Shown here in pieces: positions 9,901 through 21,200 of a stretch of 64,000 bases of DNA. This stretch comes from Symsagittifera roscoffensis (Eukaryota > Xenacoelomorpha > Acoela > Convolutidae): NCBI RefSeq assembly GCF_963678635.1, contig NC_087067.1, positions 27,041,547 to 27,105,546 of the forward strand, in the 5' to 3' direction. A program made the translations under genes and the position numbers. The notes under the pieces were generated by a model. That model saw only the letters and a list, made by a program, of their open reading frames with translations, made no database searches and had not been told where the DNA came from. Position 1 is the stretch's first letter; every line of letters starts with the position of its first letter.

Positions 9901-11016
9901 ATTCCCCGCTTTTTTCTCCGCAATAATCTGGCTTACTCCGTCTATTAATTCGTCAATATCTGGCATTTGGTACTTATTTTTATGCACCTGCTTGTTTAAC
10001 TCTCTTGATTCCAGTGCTATTTTTATACTTCCATCTTTTTTTACTGTGATTACGATGGGAGAGACGAAATACTTATCTGAGCATTCTTGTAATTTTACGA
10101 TATGCCCTTCATTTATTAGCCGATGAATTTCTTTATCCACCTTATCTTGTAGACTAATCGGCACCCTGCGTCCTTTTTGTTGTATGGGCCTCAAATTGTC
10201 AAAAAATTCAGCTCTTACTTTTGCATTCCGGATTTGCCCTATCCTAGTAAACAAATTTGGGTACAACTTACAGAAGTATGTTTGCAATTCGTCATATTTC
10301 TCCTCCTCTTCGCTGATTCCTTCCCCTGTGATTTCCATCACTTTCTTCCGTTGGACTAACTCGAGGCCCAGGGTGCCCATAAGATCCCGCCCCAGGATGG
10401 ACTGATGATTCCCGGATATAACCGACACTTGTGCTGGTGCTGCCCAGCCGTTTAATGACATCATCACTGTTACCTTCCCCAGTATGTTTATTCGATTAAT
10501 GTTATAATCCAGGAATTCGTCTTTTGAAGGTTTTAGTTGAATATTCGCCTTACCTAACGTTGCTTTTAGGTCGTTAATGCTAAAAATGGTCACTGGGGAT
10601 CCACTATCGATCCACAACCACATTTTCTTCCCTGCTACTTCAACCTGCACGCGGGCCCCAGGGAGCTTTAGTTCGGATTCATTCCTCTTCCTGTGTATTG
10701 ACATTACCATGTAATCGTCCGATCCCGACGTCATGGATTCGTTTTCCCCGCACCCCTGCTGATTGACCCACGACACTGGATCTTCGTTCAAGTCAGTTAC
10801 GTTTTGTGTACTTTGGTGATGCTCATTTTCCTCACTAACCAGTCCGACTCGTCCTCGTCCCCTCCAATGGATAGTACCTCTTCTAACTCCTCGACATGTT
10901 CGTTCAAAGTGACCCAATTTTCGGCATGAGTTACATGTTGCTCCTCTTGCAGGACAGCTCGCAATATGATCCAGGGTAAAATTTGGTGCGTCGCAATTGT
11001 AACACCTACGATTATT
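6916..11016 (-). CDS. pol: Pol polyprotein (zinc knuckles, protease, RT, RNase H, integrase)
   Basis: The frame is open from just after the gag TGA to TAA at 6918-6916 and is in the same frame as gag. The first 33 codons encode two zinc knuckles, CYNC-X8-H-X4-C and CNSC-X4-H-X4-C; the second overlaps the TTG codon at 10917. Numbered from that codon: aspartic protease WIDSGSP at 102-108; RT from about 260 to 420 with KLDFTYAYGQ near 345 and the catalytic FIDD at 410-413; RNase H with ICDAS (Asp 560), NELELL and SDHKAL (626); integrase with an HHCC-type finger (YCKSC, Cys 1035 and 1038) and DDE residues Asp 1070 (QLDFWGP), Asp 1129 (HMDQATG) and Glu 1165 (MVERTIG). All catalytic motifs look intact. 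An Asn/Ser-rich linker of some 220 residues (about 685-905) between RNase H and integrase is longer than usual. The products would copy the RNA to DNA and insert it. Confidence 0.95.
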   Translation of the reverse strand, partial: NNRRCYNCDAPNFTLDHIASCPARGATCNSCRKLGHFERTCRGVRRGTIHWRGRGRVGLVSEENEHHQSTQNVTDLNEDPVSWVNQQGCGENESMTSGSDDYMVMSIHRKRNESELKLPGARVQVEVAGKKMWLWIDSGSPVTIFSINDLKATLGKANIQLKPSKDEFLDYNINRINILGKVTVMMSLNGWAAPAQVSVISGNHQSILGRDLMGTLGLELVQRKKVMEITGEGISEEEEKYDELQTYFCKLYPNLFTRIGQIRNAKVRAEFFDNLRPIQQKGRRVPISLQDKVDKEIHRLINEGHIVKLQECSDKYFVSPIVITVKKDGSIKIALESRELNKQVHKNKYQMPDIDELIDGVSQIIAEKKAGNVYFTKLDFTYAYGQVALEQKTSEQCNFSFVGGKSTGTYHFKNGFYGLTSMPAEFQKVIDNLLKEFPQANAFIDDILISSKGTKIEHIALVEKILKKLDISNVALKLQKCEFAKTECEWLGFRIGESGITPLVRKTQAIEDLKTPKSRKQLKSLMGSLHSLHKFLPKLAELSAPLRPLLSQNNDFVWTNLCENAFQHLKSLVKNIVELRHFDIHRETRIICDASHDGLGAVLEQYGASGWHPISFASRYLNPAEKKFSTNELELLAVVWATEHFRNYIYGRYFTVISDHKALLTLINSSPKGNKTFFSRLTRWYDRLVPYDFKVEHRQGSKMGMADYLSRFPSAAAPETSRYDESFIVAKIKMINEALNPKAQMKPRGRNKKYLQPLPAVEGDQSCLDITTLVASNENTRTIEYANTHSEIKRSLEGVFACNRRLTNQIQEICIPAEICKYQRRKFRHRSRYAISSRKIQDMNNMNSKNSINSHEKHDQITSAIVNTSTNSGDVNLNLVLNRLNQPPSLSSVSSDSDFELIPPEIIDRKQVNSKKSNTIISFHHQFPGLSYPLVHSDKWVYSIIPSDSKVVRKLEHPEILSLKLVEANLEKDPIMKTIRDAIRDRNPRAREIITKLGPYYAQHYNDFAVRENCLWMDGPLAIPKDMSSAVLNRLHFQHHGRDKMFAAAKDVWIPLMHRNIAATAKYCKSCVEAGKNLKPDIPKRDIGVTYVPKEPNDLVQLDFWGPVNYVRGRKKYVLVAVDTFSHWPSAYICSSNKSKNVLKFLRKYINTHGHPRKLHMDQATGFFSNDIQSFCNYEGIELIKSPVKDHRATGMVERTIGSIKNYVLTYLQENKNYKFGEMISRALSALRFVPHSKTNLTPFEAYHGREANTAFRNLTKTPSLKNLNWNNVVNQKLSCLDKASNLPEVELTLDWEKRSDLVYAPEQRKTPRILDDDEITDRDPKATEMADKVSKQPGGLKRPKASSTTVYQKNGENRPQGSKEV

Positions 11017-11814
11017 TCAGCTTCCTCCACTACTACTTGGTCCTTGGGTGTATCCTCCATGTCCCCCACGTCCGCGACTTCGAAAAAATCCTTGTCCCCT
11101 CCTTATGTTACTCACCGGTTCTTGTTTTATTGAAATAGCCGGAGCTGTTGAAGCTGGTCTCCCCGTATATGATTTGTATGCGCGCTCCCCGCGTTCGTAT
11201 GACAATGCGATCCTGTAGACTTCTTCAGGTAATTTAGTTGATCGTGATAATTCTCGTTGGCAATCCGACTCCCGCATATTCATAATGAAAATGTCACGAA
11301 CATTTTCGGCCGCATTTGCAAAATCACATCTACCTGCTAGGGCGCTTAGTTCCGCATGGAACTTTTCAAACGTTTCATTCTCACGCTGTTTTCTTCCGTA
11401 GAAAAGACCCCGTTCATGTGTTACATTCCTCTCTCTTTGGAACACGTTTTGCATCTCATCTAAAACCCGTGGGTACCGTTCAGTTTTCATGTTAACCGTC
11501 GGTTTCCGTGCTTTGAATATCCGTTGCGCCTCGTCTCCGATACATAGATATAGATTAGACTTTAACTTCTTTTCTGAATCGAGACGGTTTTTCCCATTTA
11601 CTTCTTCAGGCAACGCCCCGATAGCCGCCGCATTTAGAGTACTCGCAAAATAGAAATCATCGGGATCAATATCGTACTTTGCTATCATCCCCCAGTGAAA
11701 CTTAATTATCCACTCTTCCCAATAGACTGGAGGTTCCGGTGTGCGTACTTCCCAAAATGCTACAATGTTTAATGGATTTTTCCCTCCTCCTTTTTTCTCT
11801 GCTGGCTGCGCCAT
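11017..11814 (-). CDS. gag: Gag (capsid part) of the Ty3/gypsy element
   Basis: The 265-codon frame runs from the ATG at 11814 (MAQPAEKK) to a TGA at 11019-11017. The open frame extends into the LTR, but this Met is the only sensible start. The middle shows the charged and aromatic helical region of retrotransposon Gag (WEEWIIKFHWGM, then GRKQRENETFEKFHAEL), and the tail is an Arg/Gly-rich stretch (RSRGRGGHGG). It would form the virus-like particle that packages element RNA in the cytoplasm. The zinc knuckles expected at the end of Gag are not in this ORF: they follow at once in the same frame after the TGA. No leader separates LTR and ATG. Confidence 0.85.
   Translation of the reverse strand: MAQPAEKKGGGKNPLNIVAFWEVRTPEPPVYWEEWIIKFHWGMIAKYDIDPDDFYFASTLNAAAIGALPEEVNGKNRLDSEKKLKSNLYLCIGDEAQRIFKARKPTVNMKTERYPRVLDEMQNVFQRERNVTHERGLFYGRKQRENETFEKFHAELSALAGRCDFANAAENVRDIFIMNMRESDCQRELSRSTKLPEEVYRIALSYERGERAYKSYTGRPASTAPAISIKQEPVSNIRRGQGFFRSRGRGGHGGYTQGPSSSGGS
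11796..11813 (-). other. Candidate primer-binding site directly after the 5' LTR
   Basis: In element sense the base after the LTR begins TGGCGCAGCCAGCAG. TGG is the complement of a tRNA CCA end, and TGGCGC would fit a tRNA ending GCGCCA. The site overlaps the gag start codon. Which tRNA is used cannot be decided without a tRNA set from the same genome. Confidence 0.55.
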
Positions 11815-12022
11815 GTTGAAGTCGTATGTTTGGAATATCAAAAGATTGTAAATGAGTTGTATTTTTAGTTCAACTGTTAGGCATCAAATCGAAAACTTAC
11901 TGCACTGTTTTATTTCAGATCAGAACAAACGTTAGAGATCACAAGGTCAAAGGAGCAGGTCTCTAGACAGAAAGAAAACAATTGATGGCATTTACATAAA
12001 CTTAAAACTGGTCCCTATCTCA
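11814..12022 (-). repeat. 5' LTR of the Ty3/gypsy element
   Basis: This 209-bp repeat matches 5951-6159 with only a handful of substitutions. It should carry the promoter and transcription start of the element. Its last base in element sense is also the first base of the gag ATG. Short LTRs of this size are at the small end for the group. Confidence 0.93.
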
Positions 12023-13944
12023 TTTAACAAGATTTTGCGCAAAAATTCCTGGAAGCACCTAGCTTAGGAATATCAATAATCTGGCTCCGAAGGTTTGTAA
12101 AATGAAATGAAACAAGCTATTCATTTCAAAATGTAAGGAAATTATAAGGAAATTGTATGTATATTTCGGTTGGAGGAAGATTTACACCAGAACAAAAAGC
12201 AAACTAGCTCAAACACACGCGCGCCTACTGCTGTAACGATGAATTTTTCTTAATTTTTGAATTATTGAAATTGATATTTTCTTTGAGTTTTAACAAAAAT
12301 CTTACAAAAATTATCGTCTCAGAAAAATGTATGAACTTATACCTGCGGCTTATACCTGAATTATAAGATATAGAAAAAAATCGATTAAAATTTTAAAAAG
12401 TCAAAGCCATTAACTCAGCTTTCTATATCTTAACAAAAGATGATGATTTCATCTGAAGTTTTGCACCAATTTTCAAAATAGAATGCAGTATTTGTGCCCG
12501 GTGTGTGGAATCAAGTTTCGAAGCTAAAATTGGCATTTTTGACGAAACTTTTTGTGCATTTTGAAAGGTATTGGTTCCTCGAGCTTTACTTAACCTGCAA
12601 CCTATTTTAAGAAGTTGAACTTTTTAAATATGCAGTTTGATTATTCAGCAGTTTTTCCTTTGTAGAATTGGGACAATTTGAGCCAAATGAAAATTTTAAG
12701 CTAAGCATTAATTATGATGAAATTGTGAAATTGTTACTAGATCGGCAATGGGAAAAGTTAAGCTTTTATGCTTACGCTAAAAACGAACTTGATTTAGGCT
12801 AGACTACAAATCACAAGTATTGCAGCCCAATTGAACTATAACAAATCATGCTACAGGTCAATTCGAATGATTTTTATTTGATTTATTATACCTTGAGAGG
12901 CAATTATAAGCTGAAAAATGGATACATGGCTACTCGCTTAAAATAATTAGTTGCCACTAGATAAGTTTCATTTTGATGAAGGGTAGGAATTTCCACCCAC
13001 GAAATTTTGCGGAAACCATAAAGTCATTAGCAGAAACCAAAACAATGATCCTTTTTTAGTCGTTAGATATCAATATTTCTACAACACATTGCTGAAATTT
13101 TTTAAATTATTAATTATTCGCATAATTTTCTGATAGACTTATATGCAGCAAATTCATGAACTGGGAAAATGATCCACCAAAGTTGACAATTTGGTAGTTT
13201 ATAAGTCTCGGTATTTTTTTAAAAGGTCATCAGTCATGCATGCCCTTCTTATGTCCAATGTTCGCACAAAGCACGCCAATTTGTGGTCAGTTTTTTTGAA
13301 TATAGGGCCAATATTTAATAAGCATATTGTCACACTTGATTTCAAATTGAAACATTTTACTAATTCGAGCTTTCGAATAAAAAGATCCAAGCAAAACAAG
13401 CAAATCATATATTTTTCAGAAACACCTAACTTAGGTAGCAAATTATTCCGGATCAGACTTCTTTAAGAATAAAAGAGCCCGTTACAAGATTGAAGTTAAC
13501 TTCAGCTAATTACAGCTTGGATAATTTTCTTTTTGTGTGTTGTGAGAAGACCTATAAAAACTTTAAAAGTTCTTTTCAAAAATTGTGAAAAAATTAATGA
13601 AATTTAATGAAATTAAGATAGATGTTTTGATGAGCAACCTTTTGTTGTTTTAAAAATTTGTAAAAAAAATTAATGAGATATAATGAAACTAAGTTAAAAA
13701 TTAATAAAACTTAATGCGATTATTCGTGGTTATGATAAAAACAGTTTCGTTTAGATTTTCAGTTGGTTCTTTTTACCAGAATTCATGTAACCAGCCATGA
13801 GAAAAAAAATGTCAGAAAAAAGGCAAAGAGTCTTTGCACATTTGTTTTAATAAACGAACAAATAAAATGTCTTGAGCAAATGAAGTCTGGACGTTAGCGC
13901 TGAGACAACAGACCAACTTCATTAAAAAAGTTTGTTGCATCACA
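12023..13944. other. No gene recognised
   Basis: AT-rich sequence. Overlapping ORFs on both strands at 13191-13466 show no family features and are within chance length. No repeat pairs were recognised apart from general similarity of base composition. Confidence 0.4.
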
Positions 13945-15041
13945 GATGAGTTGCCATTTTACCTCTAATCAAAAACTAAATCAGCGCAATATATTCTTAT
14001 ACGATTTTGATATTCAGGAACAAGAATACACAGGAGAACTAGCTAAATAATTTATCGGAAATATTAATAAAACTGCCTAATTGATTAGGTTTAACAAAAA
14101 TAACATTTTTGCAGTTGATATTGATATTGTCTTCAAATGTTTCCGATATCCGAGCTGAGAATGTTTCTCCAACAAATCAGAAAACTTCACTAGATTTCTT
14201 CTTAGTTTTAATTGTCGAGTTCGACATATCTATCCAAAGTTTCGTAACCGTTAAGGGTATCTATATTCGAGAAACTCCACGGACACAATATTTCCACAGA
14301 GGAGCAGAAACTGTTCAAAACGTGGTATTTTTTGCTTTTGAGTCAATTTAATTTCCAAGAACAAAAAACCAACAAAACAATTATTTGGATTGGAAAATAT
14401 GTCCCTATTTCCGATTCAATATCTTCAAGTTTGCAATAGATTTAATTTTTTTTGTCTGAAAAAGATTCAGAAGTCCTGATAATTGTTTTTTTTTCGGTTA
14501 GAACTCTTGGCTGCCTAAAGCAAGCTTCAACTAAGAACCAAAATTCAAGTCATCTTAAATACTGTCAATGACTGAGTAAAAAAATCTCACAAAACTTTGC
14601 ATGCGACAAAGAGTTTCCATCAGATAAAATTCAAGTTATATCTCGATAGAAGTCTTGAATCCAGAAAACTAGCAAAAAAGTGCAAAATATCTGCAAAACA
14701 AAGCTTTGATATCAAAACATCAGAACAACTACAAAACTTCCTATATTTTTTGCTCTCGGAAATTTTTGATTTGAATCTTGTGCAACTACTTTATTGTAAC
14801 AAACGACATTCAGTCAGGGAAACGTTTAAAACAAGTTCCTTGGAAAAGTTTGTGTTTCACACGATTACAACTATATACAAAAAAAAATCCAGTTCGGTTT
14901 TTTGCTCAGGGGAAATTATCTCTTTTGTCAAAAGAAATATCTGAAACCTTAACAGGTTGTGAGAACCTTAACAAGCTGTCGAAACAAAATTTTAATGATT
15001 CCCTATCTAAGCAGTGAAAACAAAAATCGTTCCAGTTTCGA
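13945..15041 (+). pseudogene. Decayed gene family, copy A
   Basis: This stretch is collinear with 23,040-24,800 (copy B). Shared blocks include the segment coding NIFLYDFDIQEQEYTG, the segment VDIDIVFKCFRYPS, and the downstream TEEQKLF block near 14,300. Stops and frame changes break the frame here, for example a TAA inside the first block near 14,047. No family was recognised. The copy continues into the left end of the 3.2-kb tandem duplication that starts at 15,042. Confidence 0.6.
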
Positions 15042-16389
15042 CAAAAATTTTTGTTGAATCTTTTTTCAGGTGATATTGATTTTTAGTAACGATTAAAAAA
15101 GCACTTTTCGCACACAATATTAATCGAGTGGGAAATACGCTGAGCTAAAAAGAGCGAATCTTCGTACTGGTGGAACTGCTGTTCATTTTTCAAAATTCTT
15201 GATCAAGGGCATCAAAAATTAAGAGAAATATAAGAAGACAACCTAAAGATTTTTTGGATAAAAATTTTGTATGTTTTTTTTTTACAATTTTGTTTATGTT
15301 GATTAAATTAATCACATTAAAAAATGAGGAAAATAATACAGATTTTTAATTCATTCTTTCCATATATAGAGTTTTTTGTATGCGTTTTTGATGTCAGTTT
15401 TCAGATTATGATTCAGAAAAAACCTTCTATTCGTTTCTCAGCGCTATCCTTGAACCATTAAGATGAACGTAAGGCAAACAGTAAATTTTTTCTACAGAAG
15501 TCTGCAAAACGATTTATGCAAAAAAACAGAGATTACAGAGAAAATATTGTTTTCATTTCAGTCACTGAGTTTGAAATTGTTTGGTAACAAAATTCAGGAC
15601 AAAACAATTCAACTTGCATGCCACATTTTCTCTAATTTGCTCTACAATTTGATTTTGCACAAAATTGGAGAACGAAGCTATTTTTTTTCGAAAAAGAAGC
15701 AAACTTAATAGAATCAAATTGACTTCTCTGAAGAAAACACTCAAAAACACATGCCAAAAATAACAGATACTTTTTTTTCAAACCTGCTGAGAAACACCAT
15801 ACTTTTTCCTCAAAAAATGTTTTGATTTGACCTATTATAGATTTGACCTTATAAATAGGTTTCTAGTTCATCGAAAATTCAGTCAAAAATGGGTCTAAAC
15901 TTTTAACTAAATTCAGAGTGACATTAAAACTAACTTAAGTTCTCGTGAAACGCACAGTAACGAGAGCAGACGCTGCAAATGTCCCTTAAGGATTATGCCT
16001 CAATTAAGCATATTATATTTCAATCAGCTGCATATAAAACGTTACCCGCATTGACATCTATTCAAAACAAAATTTCATTTATGCAGTATTAGGAAAAATT
16101 TTTATCATTCAAGTTACAAAGAACAAAATACGTTTTAGAAATTTTTTGTACATATTTTCTGTCTAATCGACCTGTTAGAAATTTTTTGACATCATTCGAC
16201 AAGATTCAGACAACACTTGAATTCAGACAACATTCGAGGGCATTTTAAAGTGACTTCAAATCAAATTATTATTATCGATTTTCGTAGATTGAGAGCGTTT
16301 CAAATGTCAAAACATAGGCGCTACGCGCAATACACCGAAGGCATAGAAACTGAAGCAAAAACCAAACAACTTGAACAACTAATAATTGA

Positions 16390-17280
16390 AGAATAACAGT
16401 TCTAGAACAAAAAATCGTACTAATACATTTATACACCAAAATTTTGCTATATTGAGAAAGAGCCTGAAATAACAGTTCTAGAACTAAAAATCGTACTAAC
16501 ACATGTATAGGTTAAATTTTTGATATATCAACGAAGATCATAAAATAAAACTTCTAGAACTAAAAATCGTACTAACACATGTATACACCAAAATTTTACT
16601 ATATTGACAAAGGGCCTGAAATAACAGTTCGTGAGCTAAAAATCGTACGAACACATGTATACACCAAAATTTTGCTATATTGGCAAAGATCATGAAATAA
16701 CAGTTCGAGAGCTAAAAATCGTACTAACACATGTATACGTCAAATTTTTGCTATATTGACAAAGATCATGGAATAACAGTTCTAGAGCTAAAAATCGTAC
16801 TAACACATGTATACACCAAAATTTTGCTATATTGACAAAGATCATGGAATAACAGTTCGAGAACTAAAAATGGTACTAACACATGTATACAATAAAATTT
16901 TGATATATTGACAAAGATCATGAAATAACAGTTCGAGAACTAAAAATCGTAAATCCACATGTATACACTAAAATTTTGATATATTGACATAGATCATAAA
17001 ATAACAGTTCGAGAACTAAAAATGGTACTAACATATGTATACGCTAAAATATTGCTATATTGACGAAGAGCCTGAAATAACAATTCTAGAGCTAAAATCG
17101 TACTAACACATGTATACACCAATATTTTGCTATATCGACAAAGAGCCTGAATAAACGTTGTAGAACTAAAAATCTTACTAACACATATATACACCAAAAT
17201 TTTGCTATATTGACAAAGAGCCTGAAATATTGACAAAGGACCTGAAATAACAATCGTAGAACTAAATGTCGTACTTACGC
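16390..17280. repeat. 75-bp minisatellite, about 12 units
   Basis: Units share AATAACAGTTCTAGAACTAA, then AAATCGTACTAACACATGTA, then TACACCAAAATTTTGCTATA and TTGACAAAGATCATG. The period is 75 to 78 bases. Because 75 is divisible by three, minus-strand frames stay open across several units (for example 16,994-17,236). I regard those as artefacts. Confidence 0.95.
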
Positions 17281-17499
17281 ATTGTAGATCAATTTCTATA
17301 GCAATAATAAACTACAAAAGATTGTGTTTGTATGTGTAGCAAAACGCCTCCTGTCGTTTCAATCGGCCAATCGTATAAATTGGCATGTAGACTCATATGG
17401 GTCTCCGGAATAACTAAAAATCGTACTTACACATATACTTACAAGAAAGAGCTAAAATGAAAAAAAGCTATTAGTCTTATTATATTGAGAAATTGTGAA

Positions 17500-18284
17500 G
17501 CAAATTGTAAATAAATAAATAAATAAACGCAAAACTGAAATGTACAAATAATTAAATTAACATGAAAAAATATATATATCTCATGAACAAATAACCAAAC
17601 AAACAGACCCATAATATAAATAAATGAAAGTAAATGAATTAAATAAATACACATACATAAATAATAAAAGCAAAACTAAATGAAAGAAAGAATAATTAAA
17701 TAAATATAGAAATAAATATCAACAAATAAACAAAACACACCTGATAAATAAATAAGCAATAAAAAAATAAATCAATATATAAATAAATAAATAAATACAT
17801 AAATGAATACATAAATAAATAAATATATAAATAAATAAAAGAAAAAGTGAAATGTACAAATAATTAAATAGACATGAAAAAATATATATGAACAAATAAC
17901 CAAACAAACAGACCCATAATATGAATAAATGAAAATAAATAAATGAAATAAATACACATACATAAATAATAAAAGCAAAACTAAATGAAAGAAAGAATAA
18001 TTAAATAAATATAGAAATAAATATCAACAAATAAACAAAACACACCTGATAAATAAATAAGCAATAAAAAAATAAATCAATACATAAATAAATAAATAAA
18101 TAAATACATAAATAAATACATAAATAAATAAATAAATAAATAAATAAAAGCAAAAGTGAAATGTACAAATAATTAAATAGACATGAAAAAATATATATGA
18201 ACAAATAACCAAACAAACAGACCCATAATATAAATAAATGAAAATAAATAAATTAAATAAATACACACGCAGAAATAATAAAAG
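17500..18284. repeat. TAAA/AATA-rich block built of about 310-bp tandem units
   Basis: Low-complexity AAATAAATAAAT sequence with an embedded longer period: GAAATGTACAAATAATTAAA recurs at 17,537, 17,849 and 18,158. The minus-strand ORFs here are runs of Leu/Ile/Phe/Tyr dictated by the base repeat and are not genes. Confidence 0.9.
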
Positions 18285-21200
18285 CAAAAATTTTTGTTGA
18301 ATCTTTTTTCAGGTGATATTGATTTTTAGTAACGATTAAAAAAGCACTTTTCGCACACAATATTAATCGAGTGGGAAATACGCTGAGCTAAAAAGAGCGA
18401 ATCTTCGTACTGGTGGAACTGCTGTTCATTTTTCAAAATTCTTGATCAAGGGCATCAAAAATTAAGAGAAATATAAGAAGACAACCTAAAGATTTTTTGG
18501 ATAAAAATTTTGTATGTTTTTTTTTACAATTTTGTTTATGTTGATTAAATTAATCACATTAAAAAATGAGGAAAATAATACAGATTTTTAATTCATTCTT
18601 TCCATATATAGAGTTTTTTGTATGCGTTTTTGATGTCAGTTTTCAGATTATGATTCAGAAAAAACCTTCTATTCGTTTCTCAGCGCTATCCTTGAACCAT
18701 TAAGATGAACGTAAGGCAAACAGTAAATTTTTTCTACAGAAGTCTGCAAAACGATTTATGCAAAAAAACAGAGATTACAGAGAAAATATTGTTTTCATTT
18801 CAGTCACTGAGTTTGAAATTGTTTGGTAACAAAATTCAGGACAAAACAATTCAACTTGCATGCCACATTTTCTCTAATTTGCTCTACAATTTGATTTTGC
18901 ACAAAATTGGAGAACGAAGCTATTTTTTTTCGAAAAAGAAGCAAACTTAATAGAATCAAATTGACTTCTCTGAAGAAAACACTCAAAAACACATGCCAAA
19001 AATAACAGATACTTTTTTTTCAAACCTGCTGAGAAACACCATACTTTTTCCTCAAAAAATGTTTTGATTTGACCTATTATAGATTTGACCTTATAAATAG
19101 GTTTCTAGTTCATCGAAAATTCAGTCAAAAATGGGTCTAAACTTTTAACTAAATTCAGAGTGACATTAAAACTAACTTAAGTTCTCGTGAAACGCACAGT
19201 AACGAGAGCAGACGCTGCAAATGTCCCTTAAGGATTATGCCTCAATTAAGCATATTATATTTCAATCAGCTGCATATAAAACGTTACCCGCATTGACATC
19301 TATTCAAAACAAAATTTCATTTATGCAGTATTAGGAAAAATTTTTATCAATCAAGTTACAAAGAACAAAATACGTTTTAGAAATTTTTTGTACATATTTT
19401 CTGTCTAATCGACCTGTTAGAAATTTTTTGACATCATTCGACAAGATTCAGACAACACTTGAATTCAGACAACATTCGAGGGCATTTTAAAGTGACTTCA
19501 AATCAAATTATTATTATCGATTTTCGTAGATTGAGAGCGTTTCAAATGTCAAAACATAGGCGCTACGCGCAATACACCGAAGGCATAGAAACTGAAGCAA
19601 AAACCAAACAACTTGAACAACTAATAATTGAAGAATAACAGTTCTAGAACAAAAAATCGTACTAATACATTTATACACCAAAATTTTGCTATATCGAGAA
19701 AGAGCCTGAAATAACAGTTCTAGAACTAAAAATCGTACTAACACATGTATAGGTTAAATTTTTGATATATCAACGAAGATCATAAAATAACACTTCTAGA
19801 ACTAAAAATCGTACTAACACATGTATACACCAAAATTTTACTATATTGGCAAAGATCATGAAATAACAGTTCGAGAGCTAAAAATCGTACTAACACATGT
19901 ATACGTCAAATTTTTGCTATATTGACAAAGATCATGGAATAACAGTTCTAGAGCTAAAAATCGTACTAACACATGTATACACCAAAATTTTGCTATATTG
20001 ACAAAGATCATGGAATAACAGTTTGAGAACTAAAAATGGTACTAACACATGTATACAATAAAATTTTGATATATTGACAAAGATCATGAAATAACAGTTC
20101 GAGAACTAAAAATCGTAATAACACATGTATACACTAAAATTTTGATATATTGACATAGATCATAAAATAACAGTTTGAGAACTAAAAATGGTACTAACAC
20201 ATGTATACGCTAAAATATTGCTTTATTGACGAAGAGCCTGAAATAACAATTCTAGAGCTAAAATCGTACTAACACATGTATACACCAATATTTTGCTATA
20301 TCGACAAAGAGCCTGAATAAACGTTGTAGAACTAAAAATCTTACTAACACATATATACACCAAAATTTTGCTATATTGACAAAGAGCCTGAAATATTGAC
20401 AAGGGACCTGAAATAACAATCGTAGAACTAAATGTCGTACTTACGCATTGTAGATCAATTTCTATAGCAATAATAAACTACAAAAGATTGTGTTTGTATG
20501 TGTAGCAAAACGCCTCCTGTCGTTTCAATCGGCCAATCGTATAAATTGGCATGTAGACTCATATGGGTCTCCGGAATAACTAAAAATCGTACTTACACAT
20601 ATACTTACAAGAAAGAGCTAAAATGAAAAAAAGCTATTAGTCTTATTATATTGAGAAATTGTGAAGCAAATTGTAAATAAATAAATAAATAAACGCAAAA
20701 CTGAAATGTACAAATAGTTAAATTAACATGAAAAAATATATATCTCATGAACAAATAACCAAACAAACAGACCCATAAAATAAATAAATGAAAGTAAATG
20801 AATTAAATAAATACACATACATAAATAATAAAAGCAAAACTAAATGAAAGAAAGAATAATTAAATAAATATAGAAATAAATATCAACAAATAAACAAAAC
20901 ACACCTGATAAATAAAAAAGCAAAAAAAAAAATAAATCAATATATAAATAAATAAATAAATACATAAATGAATACATAAATAAATAAATATATAAATAAA
21001 TAAAAGCAAAAGTGAAATGTACAAATAATTAAATAGACATGAAAAAATATATATGAACAAATAACCAAACAAACAGACCCATAATATGAATAAATGAAAA
21101 TAAATAAATGAAATAAATACACATACATAAATAATAAAACAAAACTAAATGAAAGAAAGAATAATTAAATAAATATAGAAATAAATATCAACAAATAAAC

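Larger units (their letters stand above)
5951..12022 (-). mobile_element. Ty3/gypsy (Metaviridae) LTR retrotransposon, full length, 6.07 kb
   Basis: Two 209-bp direct repeats with few mismatches bound the element. Each begins TGTTGAAG and ends ATCTCA on the plus strand, the usual TG...CA LTR form. The element is flanked by TTTA at 5947-5950 and 12023-12026, a 4-bp target duplication. All genes read on the minus strand, so the 5' LTR is the right-hand one. Coding order is gag, two zinc knuckles, protease, RT, RNase H, integrase and a short third ORF. RT before integrase places it with Ty3/gypsy rather than Ty1/copia. The close similarity of the LTRs implies fairly recent insertion. Interruptions are one in-frame UGA between gag and the zinc knuckles and a frame change before the last ORF. 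Confidence 0.95.
15042..18284. repeat. 3.24-kb tandem duplication, copy 1
   Basis: The block is repeated nearly base for base at 18,285-21,453 with an offset of 3,242-3,243. The boundary shows CAAAA microhomology: the left edge begins CAAAAATTTTTG and the right edge of copy 2 ends GCAAAAC. Copy 1 contains unique DNA with the tail of the copy A pseudogene, a 75-bp minisatellite and a TAAA-rich block. It has no convincing gene. The 81-codon ORF at 15,463-15,708 exists in both copies only because of the duplication. Confidence 0.95.

Noticed and set aside
15463-15708. 81-codon plus ORF found identically at 18,705-18,950
   Set aside because: The identity comes from the recent tandem duplication, not from selection. 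No domain or splice context is present.
16272-17236. Minus-strand ORFs across the 75-bp minisatellite
   Set aside because: The repeat length is a multiple of three, so any frame free of stops in one unit stays open. The amino-acid repeat only mirrors the DNA repeat.
17439-18287. Minus-strand hydrophobic ORFs (Leu/Ile/Phe/Tyr-rich), also at 20,860-21,668
   Set aside because: They are direct translations of TAAA/AATA low-complexity DNA and resemble membrane proteins only by composition.
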